Source: Bacillota bacterium (lineage in GTDB: Bacteria > Bacillota > Clostridia > Peptostreptococcales > Anaerovoracaceae). Taken from it: a stretch of DNA of 7,114 nucleotides. Below are positions 1 through 6,356 of this stretch, piece by piece; the first letter of the stretch is position 1; each line of letters begins with the position of its first letter. The notes under the pieces are model-generated. The model ran no database searches. It was not told where the DNA came from and was given only the letters and a program-made list of their open reading frames with translations. The stretch is from positions 1 through 7,114 of the forward strand of contig JAFYFK010000183.1 in NCBI GenBank assembly GCA_017543805.1, in the 5' to 3' direction. Position numbers and translations under genes: made by a program.

Positions 1-907
1 CCAGGCAAATGTAGAAGATCTGCAGGCTGGAGTACTTCTTGCGCAGCAGGGGGTAGAAGGCCATCATGGACAGGACCTGGATGGCGCCGCCGAACATATT
101 GAAGAGGACGTACGCGTTGTTCCAGCCGGTGCCGCCGAAGTCATACTTGAAGAAATAGATGACCAGGTTGGAGGTCAGGTAGATTGAAGTGTTTACGAGG
201 ACTATCGCAATGACGACCGCCATAGCCTGGTCGTTGCCGAGCAGCGCGCGGAACATCTCCCTGACCGTCGGGGCCTCCATGTCGACCGTGGATTTTTCCT
301 TTACGGTGACGAAGGTGATAACGATAAATACTATGAACAGTATGGAGATTATAAGCGAAAACCACTTGAAACCGAGCCTTTCGTCAGCCCCGCCTATGGC
401 GTGGACGGCGATCATGGTCACTACTGTTATGATGGCTGAACCGACGCCCGCCATGGATCTCGCGAAAGCCGAAAGGTTTTCTCTCTCCTTGCCGCTTTCG
501 GTAAACGCCGGGATCATCGACCAGTAGGGGATGTCCATCATTGTGTAGGTCACGCCCCAGAGTATGTAGGTGATGGCTGCGTACGCGACCATTCCCTTGC
601 CGTCAAGCGCGGGAGGCGCGGCGAACATAAGATAGAGCACGACCGCGTTGGTCACGGTTCCTATCAGGAGCCAGGGGCGGAACTTGCCCCATTTTGTATG
701 GGTCTTTGCTACTATGATGCCCATGATCGGGTCATTGAAGGCGTCGAATACACGGGCGGCCATAAGTATTACGCCCATGGCGATGGCGCTGACTCCGAGT
801 ATGTCCTGGAAATAGTAGAGGACCTAGCTCGCGGACACCATGTAGACCATGTCTTTTCCGACCGCGCCAAGCCCGTAAGCAAGTTTTTCTTTTAGTGAAA
901 GTTTCAT
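1..907 (-). pseudogene. GPH-family (MelB-like) glycoside/cation symporter, 5' part, interrupted by an in-frame TAG
   Basis: This is an inner-membrane sugar:cation symporter of the glycoside-pentoside-hexuronide family, here the likely importer of the glycoside cleaved by the GH2 enzyme of the same operon. The first 302 codons are visible; the gene runs off the left edge (family members are usually about 450-470 residues). Family marks, counting the stop as codon 28, are GKD at 17-19, ARVFDAFNDP at 51-60, KWGKFRPW at 72-79 and MDIPYWSMIPA near 124-134. These match the MelB cation and sugar site residues D19, D55, N58, D59 and D124 (here D125), recalled from memory. The start at 907 has AAGGAG (914-919) six bases upstream. 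The single defect is TAG at 824-826 inside helix 1; the frame is otherwise open to the edge, with no frameshift. Restart at Met44 would lose helix 1, and no good ribosome site precedes it. Family identity is firm; whether the gene is dead is uncertain. Confidence 0.85.
824..826 (-). other. In-frame amber codon (codon 28) in the GPH transporter
   Basis: Read on the minus strand from the ATG at 905-907, codons 20-27 give MVYMVSAS, codon 28 is TAG, and translation resumes with VLYYFQDILGVSA without a shift in frame. In E. coli MelB, as I recall it, the same place reads MYLMYYYTDV with Tyr28. TAG is one base away from either tyrosine codon (TAC or TAT), so a single substitution explains it. Confidence 0.9.
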
Positions 908-913
908 TTCTCT

Positions 914-919
914 CTCCTT
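914..919 (-). promoter_or_regulatory. Ribosome binding site of the GPH transporter
   Basis: AAGGAG on the minus strand lies six bases before the ATG at 907. It fixes the start at a position matching the usual short N-terminus of MelB-like proteins, so the TAG at codon 28 cannot be dismissed as lying in untranslated leader. The 43-base gap to the upstream gene also holds a perfect AT palindrome (923-934). No convincing internal promoter is seen there. Confidence 0.7.
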
Positions 920-950
920 GGTATTTATATAAATGTTTTAATTACCTTCT

Positions 951-2417
951 TCAGCGCTCTTTGAGCTCCATGGCTGTCTGCACGGCTTTGTACGCGCCGT
1001 CGTAGATGCCGGACTTTTTGTTCTGCTCTATGCACCCGCACATTCCTGGCAGGAGTACGTCGTCGCGCAGGAAAAGCTCCAGCATCTGCAGGGTGTGCGG
1101 AATGTCCCTGCACTCCAGGGTTCCGTCGCCGATCTCCGCGGAGTGTACCGCTCCCCACTGCTCATGGCCGCCTATGCGCTTGATGAAGAGCTTTGGCACA
1201 GGGTAAAAAGCCAGCTCGCTCGGTTTTGTCGCGAGCACGTCGCAGCTCCTCATGAGCAGGTTGGTGGCGTAGACCGCTTCGAAAATGTTCTGATGCCAGA
1301 ATGCGTGGACTCCGGTCACGTCCCCGGTCAGGGCGGACTGCGCAAAGCTTACGGTCTCCTCCCAGTTGTCCATGTGTTCCGTGGACAGGCGGTCGAGGCC
1401 GAATATTTCCTTCTTAAGCTCATCCCAGACATTGCGGTAGTCCCCGACGTTTACATAGAGCGCGGCTCTGCCGTCCTCGATCCATGGGATCAGATAATTG
1501 ATGATGGCCGCGAAGATCTCCTTCTGCGCTCCGGCTCCGCCTATCGTGAGCAGGAAGCGCATCGCCTTTCCGTCCTTTTTGCGGGCGAGGCGCGCTTCGC
1601 AGTCGGCCTCTATGTTGCGTACCAGCTCGTCGTCGATGTAGTGGCCGGTATAGATCAGGCTTTCAGCGGGCATAGGCTTCAGGACCTCGTCCCCGCGCAT
1701 GCCGTTGAGTATGCGGTATCCCTGGTAGGCGTAGTGCGTCTGCACAGTATGGACAGCGCCTTCGGCAAGGTGCAGGGCCATCGGCCAGTTGTCCGGAATG
1801 GCGTTTACGACGTACTTCATTCCGGCGTGCAGGGCGGCCTGGGCAGGCCATACGTGCGTTCCGATCACGGGGATATCCTTCGGGACCTCCTGAAATACCG
1901 GCGCCATAAGCTCCGCGTTCTTCTGGTCGGAGGCGTTGTAGCTGAGTTTGCGGAAACCCTCATAGTTCATAGGCTCCCAGACGACCTTGTTAAAGGCCTT
2001 GCTCTTCTGGGATATCCTCGACCCGAGCGAATACAGGTCGTTCTGCGCTCCGATTACCTTGGTGCAGGTGGTCGACGGGTAGGAGTTGAGGTCCATCCAG
2101 TAGGGGGTGTATCCGAGGGCGTTAGCGGCGGAAGCCATAGCCATGGATATCCTGTAATGGCCGAAGCCCATGCGGATGTTGCCGACTATCAGGCCCTTTT
2201 CCGTGTCGAAGGGGAGGCTTTCGCCTGCTTCGCAGACGCGGATGTCCTTCACCCCGAGGAGTTTCCCGATGTGCTCATTCTCCTTTACGATAGCGGGATG
2301 CGGGATTCCGCTGTCGTCCCCGAACTTCTTCGCGTATTTTGCCTTTGACGCGACGGCGCTCTTATAATCCCTGTCGCTGATCCTGTTTCCGAATATAACT
2401 TTCGATCTGTCTGTCAT
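951..2417 (-). CDS. Conserved protein of unknown function with glycosyltransferase-B-like motifs
   Basis: This 488-residue protein has no signal peptide or membrane segment, so it should be cytoplasmic. I do not recognise it as a named enzyme. Three segments recall the two-domain GT-B fold of MurG and MGDG synthases. GNIRMGFGHYRIS (79-91) resembles the N-terminal glycine loop G-x-G-H. LLTIGGAGAQKE (289-300) resembles the loop opening the C-terminal domain. CDVLATKPSELAFYPVPKLF (392-411), followed by GGHEQWGA (416-423), resembles the donor-binding region where a conserved acidic residue contacts the nucleotide-sugar ribose. The N-terminal 75 residues match nothing I know. It lies between the GH2 gene (seven-base gap) and the transporter gene, so a sugar-related role such as glycosyl transfer or phosphorolysis is inferred. 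The fold suggestion is moderate; the reaction is unknown. Confidence 0.85.
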   Translation of the reverse strand: MTDRSKVIFGNRISDRDYKSAVASKAKYAKKFGDDSGIPHPAIVKENEHIGKLLGVKDIRVCEAGESLPFDTEKGLIVGNIRMGFGHYRISMAMASAANALGYTPYWMDLNSYPSTTCTKVIGAQNDLYSLGSRISQKSKAFNKVVWEPMNYEGFRKLSYNASDQKNAELMAPVFQEVPKDIPVIGTHVWPAQAALHAGMKYVVNAIPDNWPMALHLAEGAVHTVQTHYAYQGYRILNGMRGDEVLKPMPAESLIYTGHYIDDELVRNIEADCEARLARKKDGKAMRFLLTIGGAGAQKEIFAAIINYLIPWIEDGRAALYVNVGDYRNVWDELKKEIFGLDRLSTEHMDNWEETVSFAQSALTGDVTGVHAFWHQNIFEAVYATNLLMRSCDVLATKPSELAFYPVPKLFIKRIGGHEQWGAVHSAEIGDGTLECRDIPHTLQMLELFLRDDVLLPGMCGCIEQNKKSGIYDGAYKAVQTAMELKER

Positions 2418-2424
2418 TTTATAT

Positions 2425-2431
2425 TCACCTC
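2425..2431 (-). promoter_or_regulatory. Ribosome binding site overlapping the GH2 stop codon
   Basis: GAGGTGA on the minus strand contains the TGA stop of the GH2 gene and lies seven bases before the ATG at 2417. A ribosome finishing the GH2 gene therefore stops on the initiation site of the next gene, which suggests translational coupling. Confidence 0.7.
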
Positions 2432-4845
2432 ATATCCGGGATAACTACCTTAAACCCTATCCTCGATGTGCCTGTGTCGTCGCCGCTCAGTATGAGGGCG
2501 GCGTTTCCGGGGCTTCCGAGAGTCTTAATGTATGTTCCGCCGCAGCCGCCTCTTAGCTGCAGGGTGTCCGGTCCTATTATCTCTATCGGGCCTTCCGTCG
2601 AGAGCTTCAGCGAGCCGTTGTAAAAGCTGAGCTGTTCGCCGTTCTGACCGCAGATGCGCACTCTTACGGCAGCCGCGTCGTAGCTGGACCTCTCCGTCAG
2701 CACCGTATTGCTTACGCTGCATTCCAGGTGAAGCTCATTTACTGCGGTCTTCGTGACCGTCTTTACGAGCTTTCCGTCCTTATAGGCTTCGAAGCGGTAT
2801 TCCACCGAGCTTCCGCCCCAGCTGCTTATATACTTGCCGTAAAGCTTATACGCGTCGCCGAAACCGAGCCTGTAGCGGACCATCGCCTTTGCGGCCTTCG
2901 CGACTATCTTCGGCGGAAGTTTGTCGAAGCCGTATACCGCGCTGTAATTGAGTATGTCCCTGCAAAGGTCCGCTTTGTCTTTGGGGAAGCCTTCTTCGGT
3001 CTCGATGCGGTTTCCTATGTAATCCGTAATGAGTATCGGGCCGTGCGGAAGGCTTTTGTATTCGCTGTCTTCCGGCCTGTATTCGTGCAGGAAAAGCTCG
3101 TTTCTGTACATCTTTACGCTGTCGGCGTTGGTTATGATGTAGACCCGGCCCATGTTTCCCGACGGGTGCTCGCCTATGTCCATCTGCGACGTGACGAAGA
3201 GCACGGGGTCTTTATCCTGCTGCGCCGCGTATATGTACGCCGCGGTCTTGGGGTTTCGGTACATGTCCAGCACGCCGTGGTAGCAGATGCGGTCGCCGCT
3301 GCCGAAGTCCTTGTGCGTGTTGTAGTCCGCGAAGCACCAGCCGAAGCAGCCTGCTATGCCGTCCTTCGACAAAGCGTCGTTGAGGACCCTGGCGTGCCTT
3401 AAGGCGTGTTCCTGGCGGTGAAGCTCGCTGTCGAACATCTTCGTCGGGAACATATGCCCGTTGAATTCGCTTATCAGATACGGCTTGCTGTTGTCTGATG
3501 TGACGTTCTTCTTATCTTCGCAGCCGGCGTTTGTCCCGCTGTGCGAGAAATCGTTGTAGGCGTATACGTCCTCCAGCAGGTGGCTCTTTTTGAGGTATCT
3601 TACGCCGCTGGTCGGACGGGTCGGGTCGAGTTCATGGGCGATCCTGTTGGTGCGTTTGTAGAGTCCGTCGCAGTCCTGAGACTCGTTGATCCTGACGCCC
3701 CAGAGTATCACCGAAGGATGGTTCCTGTACTGCGTCACCATCTCCCTGACGTTCTCCGCGGCGATGTCCTGCCAGGCGTCCCCGCCTATATGCTGCCAGC
3801 CGGGGATCTCGGTAAACACCAGAAGGCCGAGCTCGTCGCAGCGGTCTATAAAGTACTGCGACTGCGGATAGTGCGATGTTCTGACGGCGTTGAGCCCCAG
3901 CTCCTTTTTCAGTATGTCCGCGTCGTTTTCCTGTATGCTCTTCGGCATGGCGTAACCGACGTAGGGATAGGCCTGATGCCTGTTGAGGCCGCGCAGCTTA
4001 AGCTTTCTGCCGTTGAGGTAGAAGCCGTCCGCGCGGAATTCCGCGTCCCGGAAGCCGATGCGCGCGCTGTGTTCGTCAATTATTTCGCTGCCGCGGAGAA
4101 GCTGGGTCTTAAGTATAAAGAGATTAGGGGAGTCCACATCCCATGGGAGGACTCTCGCGGCGTCCATAGTAACTGTGACGCTGCCAGATGTGACGTCAGC
4201 CTCCGACGCTGCCGGTAGGGCGCCCGGCACCTCCACAGGTACGAGGGTCTGATATATCTTATAGGTTCCGGTCTTCAGCTTTTCGCTGTCGATGCCGGAA
4301 AGCGTGACCTCGCTCTCCACATGTCCGGCGCTTCCTTTAAGGGAAGGCTTTGCGAAAACATCGGCTATGTATTCCGGTTCTTTAATGTCCAGCCTGACCT
4401 CCCTGTAGAGGCCTCCGTAGGTCATGTAATCTATGACGTAGCCGAAGGGCGGCTGGTCAAGGGTCTCCCTGCTGTCGACCTTTATCACGAGCGGATTGAG
4501 CGCGCCGAATTCAGCGCAAGGGCTCAGGTCGACGGTAAAAGCGGTGTAGCCGCAGCGGTGCTCCGCGACTTTTCGCCCATTAAAAAAGACCTCCGCGTAA
4601 TGTCCGGCTGCTTCTATCGTCAGCAGCAGGACCTTTCCTCTGAGGTCTTCGGGAATATCCAGATTTCTGCGGTAGCCGCAGGCCATCTGATACAGACTTT
4701 CCTTAAAGTAATCGTATGGGGTTTCCCGGCAGCTGTGCGGAAGCCTCACGGTCTTTATTCCGTCAGCTGGCTGCATAGCTGCAAAGCGCTCGTCGAAGCG
4801 CTCCGTAAACTCCCATCCGTCATTCAGGTAAACGCGTTTGTTCAT
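2425..4845 (-). CDS. Glycoside hydrolase family 2 enzyme (beta-galactosidase-like)
   Basis: This 806-residue retaining beta-glycosidase has no signal peptide, so it should act in the cytoplasm on imported glycosides. The order is an N-terminal jelly-roll sugar-binding domain (about 1-155), an Ig-like sandwich (about 157-266), a TIM barrel (about 270-545) and C-terminal beta domains. Residues about 705-803, with LQLRGGCGGTYIKTLGSPG, resemble the GH2 C-terminal domain 5 type. The barrel holds the GH2 signature RGLNRHQAYPYVG (285-297), the acid/base Glu388 in WGVRINES and the likely nucleophile Glu460 in LISEFNGH. The N-x-K motif marking beta-glucuronidases is absent: the matching stretch reads SGDRICYHGVLD (516-527). 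A beta-galactosidase or related exo-activity is therefore likelier, but the sugar is not proven. It is encoded nine bases after the TetR stop with only a weak GAAAG before its ATG, so translation probably depends on coupling. Confidence 0.93.
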   Translation of the reverse strand: MNKRVYLNDGWEFTERFDERFAAMQPADGIKTVRLPHSCRETPYDYFKESLYQMACGYRRNLDIPEDLRGKVLLLTIEAAGHYAEVFFNGRKVAEHRCGYTAFTVDLSPCAEFGALNPLVIKVDSRETLDQPPFGYVIDYMTYGGLYREVRLDIKEPEYIADVFAKPSLKGSAGHVESEVTLSGIDSEKLKTGTYKIYQTLVPVEVPGALPAASEADVTSGSVTVTMDAARVLPWDVDSPNLFILKTQLLRGSEIIDEHSARIGFRDAEFRADGFYLNGRKLKLRGLNRHQAYPYVGYAMPKSIQENDADILKKELGLNAVRTSHYPQSQYFIDRCDELGLLVFTEIPGWQHIGGDAWQDIAAENVREMVTQYRNHPSVILWGVRINESQDCDGLYKRTNRIAHELDPTRPTSGVRYLKKSHLLEDVYAYNDFSHSGTNAGCEDKKNVTSDNSKPYLISEFNGHMFPTKMFDSELHRQEHALRHARVLNDALSKDGIAGCFGWCFADYNTHKDFGSGDRICYHGVLDMYRNPKTAAYIYAAQQDKDPVLFVTSQMDIGEHPSGNMGRVYIITNADSVKMYRNELFLHEYRPEDSEYKSLPHGPILITDYIGNRIETEEGFPKDKADLCRDILNYSAVYGFDKLPPKIVAKAAKAMVRYRLGFGDAYKLYGKYISSWGGSSVEYRFEAYKDGKLVKTVTKTAVNELHLECSVSNTVLTERSSYDAAAVRVRICGQNGEQLSFYNGSLKLSTEGPIEIIGPDTLQLRGGCGGTYIKTLGSPGNAALILSGDDTGTSRIGFKVVIPDMR

Positions 4846-4854
4846 TACTTTCGG

Positions 4855-5436
4855 TTAAATTGTGATTCCTTCAAGCAGTATGTCGACGACCTGGTCGAGA
4901 GCCTGCCTGTAGCTTATGCTGTTGCGGACCAGAATGTCGTTTCTGAAGAAGCTTTCCAGAGTGGATTCCATCATCAGCTTAAAGATAGGAATGCTGAATT
5001 CCCTGAAAATTCCTTCCTTTACCCCTCTGTTGAGCAGCTCTATGGTCTCTTCCCACTGGTTTTCGAGGCGCTCGGCAACGTGCGCGTACACATCGGGATA
5101 CTTTTCGCTGAGGATGTGAAGTTTAGAGAGGTCTATGTTCTCGAACTTGTCGGTCAGCATGCCCATGACCTGACGCAGTTTTTCGGTCAGTTCCAGATCT
5201 TCGTTTTTCGCGACTTCGGTCTTTTCAGCGCGGATGTAATCGAAGACATAATCGACCATCTCGTACAGCAGGGCGTGCTTGTCCGGGAATACCGAGTAGA
5301 TGGTCTTTTTGCTCATCGCAAGCCTTGACGCGAGTTCGTCCATGGTGAACTTGAGGCCGTATTCGTTGAAGATCTCAATAGTCGCGTCGAGTATGCGGCT
5401 TTTGATAATGTTTTTATCTTCTGCGTGTCTTGGCAT
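4855..5436 (-). CDS. TetR/AcrR-family transcriptional regulator
   Basis: This 193-residue regulator is the first gene of the glycosidase operon. The N-terminal DNA-binding domain spans about residues 9-57: helix 1 is around 9-24, and the helix-turn-helix TMDELASRLAMSKKTIYSVF (31-50) is typical of the family and followed by PDKHALL. The C-terminal all-helical part (60-193) is a variable ligand-binding and dimerisation domain, whose ligand cannot be read from sequence. I chose the ATG at 5434-5436 rather than the one at 5440-5442. AAGGAGG (5445-5451) lies eight bases from the former and only two from the latter; the longer form would add just two residues (195). By analogy with E. coli UidR, a TetR-type repressor of a GH2/GPH operon, it may repress its own operon until a glycoside or its product binds. 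Control of the divergent exporter genes is also possible. Confidence 0.93.
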   Translation of the reverse strand: MPRHAEDKNIIKSRILDATIEIFNEYGLKFTMDELASRLAMSKKTIYSVFPDKHALLYEMVDYVFDYIRAEKTEVAKNEDLELTEKLRQVMGMLTDKFENIDLSKLHILSEKYPDVYAHVAERLENQWEETIELLNRGVKEGIFREFSIPIFKLMMESTLESFFRNDILVRNSISYRQALDQVVDILLEGITI

Positions 5437-5444
5437 TTTCATTA

Positions 5445-5451
5445 CCTCCTT
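5445..5451 (-). promoter_or_regulatory. Ribosome binding site of the TetR gene
   Basis: AAGGAGG on the minus strand is a near-perfect anti-16S match. Its spacing is eight bases to the ATG at 5436 and two bases to the ATG at 5442, which decides for the downstream start. Confidence 0.75.
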
Positions 5452-5454
5452 ATA

Positions 5455-5471
5455 TCAATGTAGGAGATTGA
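5455..5471. promoter_or_regulatory. Candidate TetR operator (inverted repeat)
   Basis: TCAAT, seven bases, ATTGA form a 17-base inverted repeat between the predicted transcription start and the ribosome site of the TetR gene. This is a natural place for an autoregulatory operator. The arms are only five bases and the region is AT-rich, so chance is a real alternative. A second short repeat, ATTAT-AAC-ATAAT (5488-5500), overlaps the -10 element and is another candidate. Confidence 0.25.
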
Positions 5472-5487
5472 ATCATTTATCTAAAAA

Positions 5488-5496
5488 ATTATAACA
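5488..5496 (-). promoter_or_regulatory. Extended -10 promoter element for the TetR-glycosidase operon
   Basis: On the minus strand the bases read TGT-TATAAT: a perfect -10 hexamer (5488-5493) with a TG one base upstream (5495-5496). The matching -35 region, TTTCCT at 17-base spacing, is poor, as is usual for extended -10 promoters. Transcription would start near 5481, giving a leader of roughly 45 bases before the TetR gene. No other promoter was seen within the operon. Confidence 0.5.
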
Positions 5497-5551
5497 TAAT
5501 AATATTTAAGAGGAAACGATTATTTATAATGAAGTTTCTGTTAGAATTATT

Positions 5552-5580
5552 TTGCAAGTATACGCTTTAAGTGCTACAAT
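5552..5580 (+). promoter_or_regulatory. Sigma70-type promoter of the split ThrE exporter genes
   Basis: TTGCAA (5552-5557), exactly 17 bases, then TACAAT (5575-5580), with a TG one base upstream of the -10 (5572-5573). Five of six consensus bases match in the -10 and four of six in the -35. The expected start of transcription, about seven bases on, falls near 5587, only about three bases before the ATG at 5590. Confidence 0.65.
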
Positions 5581-5589
5581 TCATAAATC

Positions 5590-6345
5590 ATGACAAGAGC
5601 TGAAGCGGACAAAATATTATTCATAGCGGTGAGCATGGGCGAGGCTCTTCTGGGCTGCGGCGCGGAGGTCGCCAGAGTGGAGGATACGGTCAGCCGTATA
5701 GTCCTGTCCTACGGGGCGGAGTCTGTCGATGTGTTTTCGCTGCCTTCGACGCTGTTTGCGACGGTCACTTTCAACGGATTCGAGACTAAGACCCAGTCGC
5801 GCCGCATCCGCAGCGTATCGACCGACATGACCAAGCTCGACAGGCTCAACGAGCTGTCGCGCGAGATCTGCGTTTCAACGCCGGATCCCGAGACGGTCGA
5901 AGCCCGCATAGAAGAGATACTCACCAGCCCGCATTACCCCTACGCGCTGCAGGTCATAGCCTACGCGCTGGTAGCGGGAGGTTTTGCCGTGTTCTTCGGC
6001 GGCAGCGTTACGGACGGCTTTGCCGCGGCGCTGCTCGGCGCCCAGCTGCGCTTTATAGAATCCGGCTTCAGAAAGCTCACCTCCAACAAGCTGCTTGTCG
6101 CGCTCATGTGGTCGCTCACAGGAGGTTTCCTGGCGAGCATACTGGTCGCCTTCCAGATCGGCGAGCATCTGGATATGATAAGCATCGGCTGTATAATGCT
6201 GTTCATCCCCGGGGTCGCGTTCACCAACTCGATACGGGACCTCTTTGTGGGGGACACGATAACCGGTCTTTCGAGATTCATTGAGGCCGTCGTCCTCGCG
6301 ATGACCATAGCGCTCGGCTTTACGCTGGCCGGCTTTGTCCACTAG
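5590..6345 (+). CDS. ThrE/YjjP-type exporter subunit (large, N-terminal half)
   Basis: This 251-residue inner-membrane protein is the large half of a split threonine/serine exporter-family (ThrE) transporter. Residues 1-115 are a soluble cytoplasmic domain with the family signature GCGAEVARVEDTVSRI (22-37). About five hydrophobic segments follow (around 118-138, 142-156, 166-188, 196-212 and 228-249). FIPGVAFTNSIRDLFVGDT (205-223) is a second family mark in the membrane part. E. coli YjjP (about 256 residues) has the same size and layout; YjjP-YjjB there has been reported as a succinate exporter, whereas actinobacterial ThrE exports threonine and serine. The substrate here is unknown. An in-frame TAA just before the ATG (5584-5586) excludes a longer start. 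No ribosome site precedes the ATG, and the promoter is almost adjacent, implying a leaderless message. Confidence 0.9.
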   Translation: MTRAEADKILFIAVSMGEALLGCGAEVARVEDTVSRIVLSYGAESVDVFSLPSTLFATVTFNGFETKTQSRRIRSVSTDMTKLDRLNELSREICVSTPDPETVEARIEEILTSPHYPYALQVIAYALVAGGFAVFFGGSVTDGFAAALLGAQLRFIESGFRKLTSNKLLVALMWSLTGGFLASILVAFQIGEHLDMISIGCIMLFIPGVAFTNSIRDLFVGDTITGLSRFIEAVVLAMTIALGFTLAGFVH

Positions 6346-6349
6346 GAGG
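6344..6349 (+). promoter_or_regulatory. Ribosome binding site overlapping the stop of the large exporter gene
   Basis: AGGAGG shares bases with the TAG stop (6343-6345) of the first exporter gene and lies seven bases before the ATG at 6357. The overlap suggests translational coupling of the two subunits. It also shows that TAG is a genuine terminator in this genome, since reading through it would run through the ribosome site and stop at a TGA three codons later. Confidence 0.75.
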
Positions 6350-6356
6350 TGCGCTG

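Noticed and set aside
776..778. Met44 of the transporter as the true start, making the TAG harmless
   Set aside because: This would remove helix 1 and the GKD motif, and the only GGAG upstream is about 14 bases away. The ATG at 907 has a well-spaced AAGGAG.
824..826. Selenocysteine- or pyrrolysine-type recoding of the in-frame stop
   Set aside because: Selenocysteine uses TGA, not TAG. The family position is an ordinary helix tyrosine, no special RNA structure is evident nearby, and TAG ends other genes in the window.
923..934. Perfect AT palindrome between the GT-B-like gene and the transporter gene as an operator or terminator
   Set aside because: A 12-base pure AT palindrome is weak as a hairpin, has no T-run, and is expected by chance in AT-rich gaps.
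1095..2348. 417-codon open frame on the plus strand opposite the GT-B-like gene
   Set aside because: Its translation is low-complexity, rich in V, R, G and A, with no family motif. It exists because the sense gene avoids TTA, CTA and TCA codons. The sense strand has a ribosome site, proper stop spacing and recognisable motifs.
4321..5328. 335-codon plus-strand open frame spanning the end of the TetR gene and the start of the GH2 gene
   Set aside because: It crosses two well-supported genes on the opposite strand, has no ribosome site and shows no domain. The same holds for the plus-strand frames at 2728-3402 and 3541-4218.
5554..5574. Imperfect palindrome between the -35 and -10 of the exporter promoter (ends GCA and TGC)
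   Set aside because: Only about six of ten half-site positions match, which is too few to call an operator.
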